NCBI GenBank assembly: GCA_024711345.1
Contig: JANJTA010000035.1
Span: 248,001-312,000 of the forward strand
Direction: 5' to 3'
Length of the DNA: 64,000 bases
Origin: Rhodanobacter sp.
GTDB lineage: Bacteria > Pseudomonadota > Gammaproteobacteria > Xanthomonadales > Rhodanobacteraceae
Shown here: one piece after another, positions 35,685-43,466 of the stretch
Layout of the letters: each line of letters starts with the position of its first letter
Numbering within the stretch: position 1 is the first letter of the stretch
Notes under the pieces: model-generated
Database searches by the model: none
What the model was told of the DNA's origin: nothing
What the model saw: the letters and a program-made list of their open reading frames with translations, nothing else
Translations under genes and position numbers: made by a program

Positions 35685-35935
35685 CCGATTGAAGCTGCCA
35701 TCTGATCGCACACCGCCTGGCCGACCTGTCGGCATGAACACGGTCGCTGTGCGGTCGCTGGATTTCCACTAGATATCTGCTCGATGCGGCCAAAACGGAT
35801 AGATCTGGCATAACTTGGCGCCGGATCCCCCCAGAATCCTTGCGCTGAACCGTCTACAAGCTGTGCCAGCATCGGCGCACTTGATCCGGCGACGCTTCGG
35901 AGGAATGAATCGTATCGCCAGCGACCCATCCCACG

Positions 35936-36994
35936 TCACGAGCGCGCGGGATCCCGTGTCCGACGAGCCGATCGAACGTGCGACGATGCCTTGGGATGGT
36001 TGCGCACGGTGGCAACCTGCGCGGGTAGCGGGGCGACCTTCACCGCGCCTTGGCCGGACGCGCGGCGCCCGTAGTGGATCGTTGCCGTCACGTCGACGCC
36101 GTGCCCCATGAGGGCTGCGACCTCGGATTGGGTGTAGCTGCTCTTGGCATTGGCGGCGAACTGGTGCCGCAGGCTGTACAGCGTGGGGTATGACGCTCGC
36201 TTGCCGAGGCACTTTCGGGTCACGGTTCGCATGTAGTCTCCGAGTTGCCGCAGATGACGTTCGAAGCGGTAGCCGGGTTCCTTTTCGAACTCCACCAGCA
36301 TGTACAACATGTCGTCGATGTGCTCCACGTCTTCCGGCGATGCGCCGGTCAGCCGCAGCATGCGATCCGTGCCGTTGCCGCGACCGTTTGTCGTCTTCGC
36401 GTTCCGGACGCGGAATACCGGCTCGCCGTCAATCTCCATCAAGCCCCCGGTACGCCATTCCGATGGTCGCACGCCAACAAGGCGGCTGGCGAGAAGCCAT
36501 ATTCGCAGCGTGTTGGCATGCCGCTGAACGCCTATTTGGCTTTCCAGATACTGGAGGATGGTCTCGAGGTCCCGCGTTGGAAATGCCTTGCGCTTCTGCC
36601 CGGAAGTACGACGCGTGCGCTTCAAGCAGCCGGTCTGTGACTCCTCACGCAATCTCACGTTCGCCGCTTCCAGTTCGGTAGCCATAGGTTTATTTTTGGC
36701 GGCGAACTGTTCCTCCCCGAGCACAAAAAGGAGGGCCGCACGATATTGCCGCCATGACGCCTTCGAGATGGCATGCCGCTCAAGGGCCTTCCGGCGCAGT
36801 TTGTCGAGCGATCCTGCCTCTGCCAGGCCATCTAGCATCTGGCTCGCCAGTCGGCGGCTCACCAGGTAATCGACCAGTTCAGATGGCGTCACCTGGCCCA
36901 ACAGCTCACGACCAAGCCATGCCGACGCTTGGCGCCTAAGCTGGACCACACGGCGGCGGTAGGCATCCTCCGTGCTCAGACTCTTACTTGCCAT
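35936..36994 (-). CDS. Divergent tyrosine recombinase
   Basis: 352 residues from the ATG at 36994, preceded by CAGGAGGGG. The longer frame to 37519 reads through a tandem repeat and is rejected. The N-terminal helical half would be the core-binding domain. The C-terminal half has the first Arg (LVGVRPSEWR), a Lys strand, LYSLRHQFAA, MGHG and the nucleophile Tyr in TIHYGRR. The usual His of the H-x-L-R box is replaced by Tyr (YSLR). It is unlike the integrase at 40121 and may serve a different element. Confidence 0.8.
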   Translation of the reverse strand: MASKSLSTEDAYRRRVVQLRRQASAWLGRELLGQVTPSELVDYLVSRRLASQMLDGLAEAGSLDKLRRKALERHAISKASWRQYRAALLFVLGEEQFAAKNKPMATELEAANVRLREESQTGCLKRTRRTSGQKRKAFPTRDLETILQYLESQIGVQRHANTLRIWLLASRLVGVRPSEWRTGGLMEIDGEPVFRVRNAKTTNGRGNGTDRMLRLTGASPEDVEHIDDMLYMLVEFEKEPGYRFERHLRQLGDYMRTVTRKCLGKRASYPTLYSLRHQFAANAKSSYTQSEVAALMGHGVDVTATIHYGRRASGQGAVKVAPLPAQVATVRNHPKASSHVRSARRTRDPARS

Positions 36995-37657
36995 CGATGC
37001 CCCTCCTGAATTCAAACATTCTCTCTGTTGGCGCGGCCCCAACTCGTTTTCAAGTACATCGATTGGTGCCTGACACTCATCTGCTACCCGTGTTACTCCG
37101 ATCAACCGCGTTGGCCGGAGTAACACCATGATCTTTCGTGGCACCAGATCCATGAGCCGAAAACGAAATCCCATCTGATCACTGGAGCTGATGCGTGCCG
37201 AGATCGACCGACCTGTTCGACGGGTTACTTTCGCTGAGCTCTTTCCGGCCGCCGGCTGCGGCGGTGCCCATTGATGGGCGCTTCCCGGCCCACCGGCTGC
37301 GGCGGTGCGCATTGCTGGGCTCTTCGCAGCCCACCTGCCCTGTGACGATGCTTGCCCCTGGGCGCTTCCCGGCCCACCTGCTGCGGCGATGCCCATTGCT
37401 GGGCGCTTCCCGGCCCACCTGCTGCGGCGACGCTCCTTGCTGGGCGCTTCCCGGCCCACCTGCTGCGGCGATGCCCATTGTTGGGCGCTTCCCAGCCCAC
37501 CTGCTCCGGCGATGCCCATTGCTGGGCCGACATCGACTCAGCTGCTGGGTCGGCAGGCTGGCGAATATCGGCGCGATGGGGCTGATGGTGTCACCTTGTT
37601 GAAGATTTTGGTGACGCGTGCATGAAGGAAACCGGTAGTTCCCGAGTACACACCGAA
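36995..37657. other. Intergenic region with tandem array, 663 bp
   Basis: It lies between the recombinase start and the stop of the replication-like gene. All six frames are open over much of it only because the GC-rich repeat lacks stop codons. The repeat period is not a multiple of three, so I do not call these frames genes. It contains the recombinase promoter and the array described separately. Confidence 0.6.
37255..37527. repeat. Tandem array, 41-bp period, about six copies
   Basis: The anchor CTTCCCGGCC (or a near variant) recurs at 37281, 37322, 37365, 37406, 37447 and 37488, giving steps of 41, 43, 41, 41 and 41. Each unit carries GCCCAttgcTGGGC, a small dyad, and TGGGC...GCCCA in the opposite phase. 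The right four copies are nearly identical and the left two more divergent. Iteron, recombinase-binding and decayed-array explanations are all open. Confidence 0.85.
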
Positions 37658-38614
37658 TCATGGCGCTGGTATTTCAGGGCGCCCCAGGTCGAGGTCCTCG
37701 GACTCCTCGGCCTTGCGTGGCCGAGGAGCGAACAAGCCGCCAATCGACGCGATCGCCGCAGAGGCGGCCGCTCGGGCGCGCTCCTCTGCCGCTGGATCGG
37801 CACGACGAGCACGCCGCTCTGCCATCTCCTTCTCGGCGGCCAACTTAGCCGCCTCAGCGGCAGCCGCGTCGCGCCGCTCCCGGGCCACGATCAGTGCGCC
37901 GTCTGGTAGGTACTGGCCGTCCGTAGCCCGCTGGATGAGTCGGAATAGATATCCCACAGGCTTGCGGACCTCCCCTCTGCGGACGGCATACACCAGTTCG
38001 TCCAACACCAGTTGTTGCTCCACGTCAGGTCGGCCGGATCGACCCAGCATCTGTCGGAATGTGTCCTGCTGCGCCTCGTCGAACAAGTCCAGTCCCGGCA
38101 TGATCAAGTTCGCTGCGGTGGCAGCCGCGACTGCAGTTGTAGTAGTAGATATTTTTTTATCTACTACTACAGAGTCGTTTTTCTCCGTGTACGATTTTCC
38201 CGTACACGGAGAATCGGGTGCATGGACGGCCCTCGTGGCGCGCTTACGCACACGGCGAGACCGAAGCACCGGTGGAAGGGGCTCGACGTGCATCGTCCAC
38301 ACGGACAAGGTGAATTGTCCACGATCATCTCGCTCCGACTCTCGATGCAACCGACCGTGATCCTCCAACGTCTGCGCCAATTTGTGGAGGGTGTGGCGGG
38401 TCAAGCCGAGCCGGCTACACAAGTTCTCCTCCCTCATTTCCACCGAATGAGGCAGCGACCGCAGCGCAACCCAAAATCCCAAGGCGGAAATGGGTAAGGC
38501 CAGGCGCTCCCGCTCTGGCGTCGCCCAGGTCTCGTCGTGGTCCAGGATGATCAAACGGGCTGCTGGATCGCCAGCGAGTCGCAGGCTGATGGTGGGGTTC
38601 CGGCTAGTCATCAC
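37658..38614 (-). CDS. Winged-helix replication-associated-like protein
   Basis: 318 residues. Residues about 20-115 form a winged-helix domain (REENLCSRLGLTRHTLHKLAQTLE, split by helices) with a basic wing. A Thr/Ala-rich linker (TTTTAVAAATAA) follows. A domain with LVLDELVYAVRRGEVRKPVGYLFRLI resembles the C-terminal parts of phage/plasmid/island replication proteins, and the end is a charged Ala-rich coil. The family assignment is uncertain. It overlaps the upstream small gene by 11 bp, and the 41-bp array lies just downstream of its stop. Confidence 0.65.
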   Translation of the reverse strand: MMTSRNPTISLRLAGDPAARLIILDHDETWATPERERLALPISALGFWVALRSLPHSVEMREENLCSRLGLTRHTLHKLAQTLEDHGRLHRESERDDRGQFTLSVWTMHVEPLPPVLRSRRVRKRATRAVHAPDSPCTGKSYTEKNDSVVVDKKISTTTTAVAAATAANLIMPGLDLFDEAQQDTFRQMLGRSGRPDVEQQLVLDELVYAVRRGEVRKPVGYLFRLIQRATDGQYLPDGALIVARERRDAAAAEAAKLAAEKEMAERRARRADPAAEERARAAASAAIASIGGLFAPRPRKAEESEDLDLGRPEIPAP

Positions 38615-38918
38615 GGCACCCCCAAACTACCGCGCTTGTACAACACGCGCGGCCTTCGGCCGCCGCCCTCGCCGACACTTTGCTGATGCGACCACGAACG
38701 CTAACGAAGACGGCGAAAAGCGCGGTGCCTGGCCGAGGCCGGTGAGCCAGTTCAAGCACTTTGATGCTTGGTTCAGCCCTGATCCAAACCCGATTTTGCC
38801 GGTGCAGGCTGAGGCCGCGGTCCCCTTCGTCGGTCCGACTATCCTTCAGAGCTTTGGCGCGGGGCAGTCCGAAGAAACGAACTACGGGTGTCTTCCGAAT
38901 AGCGAATACTTTACTCAT
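38604..38918 (-). CDS. Small uncharacterised protein in the mobility operon
   Basis: 104 residues, basic, with no recognised motif (it begins MSKVFAIRKTPVVRFFGLP). The ATG at 38918 overlaps the stop of the excisionase-like gene (ATGAGTAA), and its own stop overlaps the start of the replication-like gene. That spacing is the main argument that it is real. A longer frame to 39080 would overlap the excisionase gene. Confidence 0.5.
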   Translation of the reverse strand: MSKVFAIRKTPVVRFFGLPRAKALKDSRTDEGDRGLSLHRQNRVWIRAEPSIKVLELAHRPRPGTALFAVFVSVRGRISKVSARAAAEGRACCTSAVVWGCRDD

Positions 38919-39165
38919 CGGAGCTGCGGCCAGAACCGCTACGAACTGCGGCGCGGGGCCGGTAGCATACCGGCCGTCCCGAATCGCTTTGCGCTTGGAG
39001 AAAGTCGACCCATGCTCGGACGGCTTCTGGCCGCGCGAAACGGCGTCGCCCGACGAGAAAAGTACGGAGATGGCCCGCATTGATCGCGTCGTAAACTACC
39101 GACGTCGACTCGCCCGTTGCCTCGCTTACCGCGTGCAAGCTGAGCTTGAGTGGCTGAATTGGCAT
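38911..39165 (-). CDS. Excisionase-like small DNA-binding protein
   Basis: 84 residues from the ATG at 39165, preceded by AGGAGG. The segment LSLHAVSEATGESTSVVYDAI followed by GHLRTFLVGRRRFARPEAVRAW is a MerR-like/excisionase winged helix-turn-helix, as in AlpA or Xis proteins of integrative elements. It heads the operon 39165-37658 and could direct excision by one of the two recombinases. Confidence 0.75.
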   Translation of the reverse strand: MPIQPLKLSLHAVSEATGESTSVVYDAINAGHLRTFLVGRRRFARPEAVRAWVDFLQAQSDSGRPVCYRPRAAVRSGSGRSSDE

Positions 39166-39293
39166 AAAGCCTGTCCTCCTGCGACATGTCGCCAGTTGCG
39201 ACAAGGACAGGTTACGAACATCTCAACAGTCTGAAACGGAAGTTTTGAGACGAAACTTCGAGGAAAAACTTCCGTTTTCCGTATCCTCCGGTC

Positions 39294-40124
39294 CTATATC
39301 TTCCTGTTCGCGCGAGGTCGCCGCCTCACCTTGCGCACATTGTCGCCGGAGACCGGATCAAACTCGGTGAACAGTGCCGAAGCCACTGCAGCAACCACGG
39401 TGTGCTGCCCTCGAAATGACTTTCCCAGATGACTTTCCAACCAACGCGACAGGTTTTGCTCGAAGAATGTCCTGCCAGCCGTCGCTCGTCCTGCCTGCCG
39501 AGACGTTGGAAGGTCTGCTGCAGCTTGGAGGCAGCGAGTCGCGAGTGATCTCGCCTGCTCATAGAAATTAGGAATCACCTCTTCGAGACATGCCCGAGCG
39601 ATGTCGGCCCTCTCAATACCATCAGAGTCGAGATCGCTTTCGAGCTGATCAAGGACGCGCTCCATCGCGCAATCATCAAGCAAGTCCACGACAGACAGTC
39701 TTGCTGGCACTTCGCCGGATGCCCCGAATTCAGGATCGATAACCAGCTTGTTGGCAATGGCAATGAGGTCGCGCGCCAGGGAGACGTAGTGTTGCTGATG
39801 CTCTGCTGGCCGCTTAGGTGGGGAAAGCAGCCAAGTCTTGTATATCTCGTTGCAAGCATTGGCGAAGTGCACAGTATCCGGTGGCTCTTGGGTATCATCG
39901 AAGACTTTCGATAGGGTCACCCATGCTCCGTCCATGCACGGCTGCTCGACCAACCGCTCAAACAATGTAATCGTGGTTTGGTCATATCCACAAGGTCCCA
40001 AGTCTGGATATCGCGTGCCAAGCTTCTTCGCCTCCACGGCTTCAGCACGCTCATTCTCCACGATTTTCTTTGCCTGCTTGAGCCTCCCTAGCATCGCCGG
40101 AGGAACGTTAGGGCAAGCCCTCAT
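39294..40124 (-). CDS. Uncharacterised protein coupled to the integrase
   Basis: 276 residues, mostly helical and acidic, with no recognised motif; the last 15 residues are strongly basic (KVRRRPRANRKI). Its ATG overlaps the integrase stop (ATGA), so it is made together with the integrase. Possible roles include a recombination accessory or cargo. Nothing in the sequence decides between them. Confidence 0.7.
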   Translation of the reverse strand: MRACPNVPPAMLGRLKQAKKIVENERAEAVEAKKLGTRYPDLGPCGYDQTTITLFERLVEQPCMDGAWVTLSKVFDDTQEPPDTVHFANACNEIYKTWLLSPPKRPAEHQQHYVSLARDLIAIANKLVIDPEFGASGEVPARLSVVDLLDDCAMERVLDQLESDLDSDGIERADIARACLEEVIPNFYEQARSLATRCLQAAADLPTSRQAGRATAGRTFFEQNLSRWLESHLGKSFRGQHTVVAAVASALFTEFDPVSGDNVRKVRRRPRANRKI

Positions 40125-41326
40125 TTTCGTGACACCACGAGCTTCTCCACCGCTGCTGCTTTGTGCTCAGGGGCCAAGTGGGCATATCTCAACGTCATCT
40201 TGATATCCCCATGCCCAAGCAGCTCACGCACGGTATTCAAGTCCACACCGGCCATCACCAGTTTGCTGGCGAACGTGTGTCGCAAATCGTGGAAACGGAA
40301 ATCTTCCAGTTTCGCCGCGGTCATCAGAGCACCCCATGCCTTCGCCGTACAGATCAGGTTGAACAGACGACCTTCGGGGTGCTGCCTCTTCCACTCCGTC
40401 AGGACAGCTATCACTTCACTGTTCAGCGGAATATGCCGCGCCTTGCCGGACTTCGCATACCCTGCTCGCACCGTAACGCGCTTCGCCTTCAAGTCAATGT
40501 CGGACCAAGTCAGCTGAGTAATCTCTCCGCGACGCATACCGGTATTCAACGCGATCAGCGTCATCGGCATGATGTGATCGTAATAGCCCTGAATTGGTTC
40601 CAGCGGCTCCTTGCCGCGTTCCTCGCGCCATTTGATACCCGACAGCCTGCGCCGTTTGAACTTCACCTCACGCATCTCAAGCGCCTTGCGAAGGGCCTTC
40701 TCCTCCCTCGGTGAAAGGTAGCGCACGCGCTCCTCAATATCGCGCTTGATCCGTTTCACGCCAAGCAACGGGTTTGCATCCAACTGCTTCCACTCGACTG
40801 CTTTGCTCAGCGCCGCCTTGATGCGATCCAGATCGCGGTTCACTGTGGCCGGATGCGATCCTGCCTTCAACCGCCTCGCCTTGAACTTATCGAACTCCGC
40901 CCGCGTGATAGAAGCCATCGGTTTGTCGTACAAGAAGCCAAAGTGCTTCTTGATGAGCGCCACCGTCGCCTTGCCAGCCTTGTTCGTCACCTCGACGTGC
41001 GGGCCGTAGTGCTCCGCCATGAATTCGCCGAAGGTGCCGGGCTTTTCTGCCCGCTTCTCGATGACGGCCAGGGGGGCACCCTCCTGATCGACCTCGGCCA
41101 ACATCGCACGCGCACGTACCCGTGCTGCTTCCACCGTGACGCCAGGCCACTTGCCTAGCGAGCGGGTCGTGGACCGGCTCCACTGGACGTTGAACGTCTT
41201 AATGCCAGACGGCTGCACTCGAAGATGCAACGAAGGGACGGTGGTGTCCCAGATGCGGTAAGGCGTCGGCTTCGACTTGGCGCCATCGATGATCTTGGAG
41301 GATAACTTGGCAGCCTGCTTGCTCAT
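40121..41326 (-). CDS. Tyrosine integrase of the island (P4-like)
   Basis: 401 residues from the ATG at 41326 (MSKQAAKLSSK); an in-frame ATG at 41371 adds 15 residues. The N-terminal DUF4102-like arm-binding part includes LHLRVQPSGIKTF. The catalytic core has Arg in NTGMRRGEITQL, Lys in AKSGKARHIPL, HDLRHTFAS, LLGHGDIKMTL and the Tyr nucleophile in RYAHLAPEH. It lies 127 bp inside attR, the usual place for the integrase that recognises that repeat. It most probably inserted the island into tRNA-Pro. Confidence 0.93.
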   Translation of the reverse strand: MSKQAAKLSSKIIDGAKSKPTPYRIWDTTVPSLHLRVQPSGIKTFNVQWSRSTTRSLGKWPGVTVEAARVRARAMLAEVDQEGAPLAVIEKRAEKPGTFGEFMAEHYGPHVEVTNKAGKATVALIKKHFGFLYDKPMASITRAEFDKFKARRLKAGSHPATVNRDLDRIKAALSKAVEWKQLDANPLLGVKRIKRDIEERVRYLSPREEKALRKALEMREVKFKRRRLSGIKWREERGKEPLEPIQGYYDHIMPMTLIALNTGMRRGEITQLTWSDIDLKAKRVTVRAGYAKSGKARHIPLNSEVIAVLTEWKRQHPEGRLFNLICTAKAWGALMTAAKLEDFRFHDLRHTFASKLVMAGVDLNTVRELLGHGDIKMTLRYAHLAPEHKAAAVEKLVVSRK

Positions 41327-41452
41327 GGCGGTTCGCTCCGTAACAGCAACGGTAACAGCAAATGCCATCATATCGCGAAATGTCGCAAAGTGTAGTTACA
41401 ATACAAATCAAGATGTTATGTCGTAACTAACTGAACGAAAAAAGCTATTTAT

Positions 41453-41501
41453 TACGTTCGGGACGTAGAAGTCGCAGGTTCGAATCCTGTCACCCCGACC
41501 A
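41453..41501 (+). repeat. attR, right 49-bp direct repeat
   Basis: Identical to 14115-14163. It contains only the 3' part of tRNA-Pro, with no D-arm or 5' acceptor strand, so it is not a functional tRNA. Confidence 0.95.
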
Positions 41502-41511
41502 GACAACGACG

Positions 41512-41543
41512 AAAGGCCACTCCTCACCGGGTGGCCTTTTTCG
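41512..41543 (+). terminator. Terminator after attR, original tRNA-Pro terminator
   Basis: The stem AAAGGCCAC/GTGGCCTTT encloses a 10-base loop and is followed by T-rich sequence. It was presumably the native terminator of tRNA-Pro before the island separated it from the gene. Confidence 0.8.
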
Positions 41544-41651
41544 TGGCCGCGAACGCCGGCAAACGCAACGCGCGTTGACGTCGATCAATACGGCAGCGGC
41601 GGCGCGGGACGGTAATGCACTCTCCCCTGGCTGCCTCCCCGGAGGTGCGCG

Positions 41652-42302
41652 ATGAACGACAAGCAATTGCGGCAGGACGTAATCGACGAACTGGACTTCG
41701 AACCCAGCATCGACTCGGCGGACATCGGCGTGACATGCGAGAACGGCGTGATCACGCTCTCCGGACACGTCCCGAGCTACACGCAGAAGGTCGCCGCCGA
41801 ACGGGCGGCGTGGCGGGTCAAGGGCGTCAAGGCGATCGCGCAGGAGATCCAGGTGCGCTTCGCCGCCGCCAAGAAGACCAACGACGACGAGATCGCCCGG
41901 CGCGCGCTCGACATCCTCGCCTGGAGCTCGCCCACGCCGCACGATGCGGTGCACGTGAAGGTCCAGGACGGCTGGGTCACGCTCAGCGGCGAGGTGCGCT
42001 GGAACTATCAGCGCGAGGCGGCCGAAGCCAGCGTGCGGCGCCTGTCGGGCGTGCTCGGGGTGACCAACGCGATTGCGCTGGCGCCGGCGGCGATTCCTGC
42101 CGACGTCGAGCAGCGCATCCGGGGCGCGCTGCGCCGCCAGGCCGAAATCGAGGCAGGCCGGATCCGCGTGTCCGTCAGCGACGGCGGCACGGTCAGCATC
42201 GAGGGCGACGTCGACAACTGGGAGGAGCGCCGGGCGGTCGAGCGTGCGGTGTGGTCCACACCGGGCGTGCGCATGGTCGAGGATCATCTGCGCATCAGCT
42301 GA
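41652..42302 (+). CDS. BON domain protein with three BON repeats
   Basis: 216 residues. Three BON domains can be seen: about 3-70 (ENGVITLSGHVPS), 78-147 (QDGWVTLSGEVRW) and 149-216 (DGGTVSIEGDVDN), each with the conserved Gly in the LSG/EGDV strand. No signal peptide is visible, so it may be cytoplasmic, unlike OsmY. BON proteins bind membranes or small ligands. It heads a set of stress-associated genes. Confidence 0.88.
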   Translation: MNDKQLRQDVIDELDFEPSIDSADIGVTCENGVITLSGHVPSYTQKVAAERAAWRVKGVKAIAQEIQVRFAAAKKTNDDEIARRALDILAWSSPTPHDAVHVKVQDGWVTLSGEVRWNYQREAAEASVRRLSGVLGVTNAIALAPAAIPADVEQRIRGALRRQAEIEAGRIRVSVSDGGTVSIEGDVDNWEERRAVERAVWSTPGVRMVEDHLRIS

Positions 42303-42410
42303 GCCGGCAGCCGCGCGAGGATCAGCGCCGGCAACGTCGTTACCGGCGCGGCGCCGTCCACGCCGCGCCGCGTCGGGCCGCAGGGCCGCACCCGGCAGCC
42401 GCGCCATGCG

Positions 42411-43403
42411 TCAGCCAAAGCGGCAGGTCAGCACGGCGGCGCCATGGATGCGCCCGTGACGCAGGTCGGCCAGCGCCTCGTTCGCCCGCTCGAGCGGGTA
42501 CGCGGTGGTGGTGGTCGCCACGCCCGCGCGCGGCACCACGGCGAAGAAGTCCCTCGCATCGCCACGGGTCAGGTTCGCCACCGACAGCAGTTGCCGCTCC
42601 TCCCACAGCAGCCGGTAGGGGAACGCCGGGATCGGCGACATGTGGATGCCGCCGCACACGACGCGGCCGCCCTTGCGCACCACCCGCAGGGCCTGCGGTA
42701 CCAGCGCGCCATCCGGCGCGAACAGGATCGCGGCGTCCAGCCATTGCGGCGGATAGTCGAGGGAACTGCCCGCCCACGCCGCACCCAGCGAGCGCGCAAA
42801 CGCCTGTCCGCCGGTGTCGCCCGAGCGGGTGAACGCGAACACCCGGCGGCCCTGCCAGCGTGCGATCTGGGCGATGATGTGCGCCGCCGCGCCGAAGCCG
42901 TACAGGCCCAGCGCCTCGGCGGCGCCCGCCTTCGCCAGGCAGCGCCAGCCGATCAGGCCCGCGCACAGCAACGGCGCCAGCGCCACCGGGTCGGCGTGAC
43001 GATCCAGCGGAATGCAGCTGGCCGCTTCGGCGACCACCTGGCTGGCGAATCCGCCCGGGCGCGTGTAGCCGGTGAACTGCGGCGCATCGCACAGGTTCTC
43101 GGCGCCGGCCATGCAGTAACGGCACACGCCGCAGACGTGACCCAGCCATGGCACGCCCACCCGCTCGCCGACGGCCGGGGCCGTCACGCCCTCGCCCAGC
43201 GCCTCGACGAGGCCGACGATCTCGTGCCCCGGGATGACCGGCGGCGTCACCTGCGGCAGTTCGCCGTCGATCACGTGAAGGTCGGTGCGGCATACCCCGC
43301 AGGCCTCGACGCGCAGGCGGACCTCGCCCGCCGCGGGCTGCGGCTCGGGCAGCTCCCGCAAGCTCAATGGCTGCCCGATGGCGGTCAGTACCATGGCGAA
43401 CAC
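42411..43403 (-). CDS. Zinc-dependent alcohol dehydrogenase family protein
   Basis: 330 residues. The catalytic zinc ligands are in ACGVCRTDLH and PGHEIVG. The structural zinc is bound by the cysteines of CGVCRYCMAGAENLC, and the nucleotide site is LGLYGFGAAAHI. It resembles the AdhA-like subgroup with the YTRPGGFA loop. It oxidises or reduces an alcohol/aldehyde with NAD(P). It is followed upstream by the phosphoribosyltransferase fusion on the same strand, 63 bp apart. Confidence 0.9.
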   Translation of the reverse strand: MFAMVLTAIGQPLSLRELPEPQPAAGEVRLRVEACGVCRTDLHVIDGELPQVTPPVIPGHEIVGLVEALGEGVTAPAVGERVGVPWLGHVCGVCRYCMAGAENLCDAPQFTGYTRPGGFASQVVAEAASCIPLDRHADPVALAPLLCAGLIGWRCLAKAGAAEALGLYGFGAAAHIIAQIARWQGRRVFAFTRSGDTGGQAFARSLGAAWAGSSLDYPPQWLDAAILFAPDGALVPQALRVVRKGGRVVCGGIHMSPIPAFPYRLLWEERQLLSVANLTRGDARDFFAVVPRAGVATTTTAYPLERANEALADLRHGRIHGAAVLTCRFG

Positions 43404-43466
43404 GACGGTTCTCCTGCGGCATCATGCATGGCGGCAGCGGTCCCGCAGCGGTCGGCCGCAGGCGTG

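Larger units (their letters stand above)
14115..41501. mobile_element. Integrated genomic island at tRNA-Pro, about 27.4 kb
   Basis: The boundaries are a perfect 49-bp direct repeat of the tRNA-Pro 3' half. Cargo includes a CBASS-like pair, an Mza-type system with Vsr, a DUF3644 gene, an unknown large gene and a nuclease/phosphatase cassette. Mobility genes are an integrase and an excisionase-like protein at the right end plus a second recombinase. The base composition of the defence part is visibly less GC-rich than the flanks. No relaxase or type IV secretion genes are present, so it is a defence island or mobilisable element rather than a self-transmissible one. Confidence 0.93.

Noticed and set aside
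37255..37527. CRISPR array
   Set aside because: The repeats are contiguous, with no variable spacers of constant length and no cas genes in the window.
37179..37661. Open frames on both strands over the 41-bp array, which translate as repetitive peptides
   Set aside because: The array lacks stop codons in every frame, and its 41-bp period shifts frame at each copy, so the apparent repeat proteins are not consistent coding units.
41453..41501. Second tRNA-Pro gene
   Set aside because: Only the 3' half is present; the 5' acceptor strand and D arm are missing. It is the attR copy.
14115..41501. Integrative conjugative element
   Set aside because: No relaxase, coupling protein or type IV secretion gene was found in the island, so self-transfer cannot be claimed.
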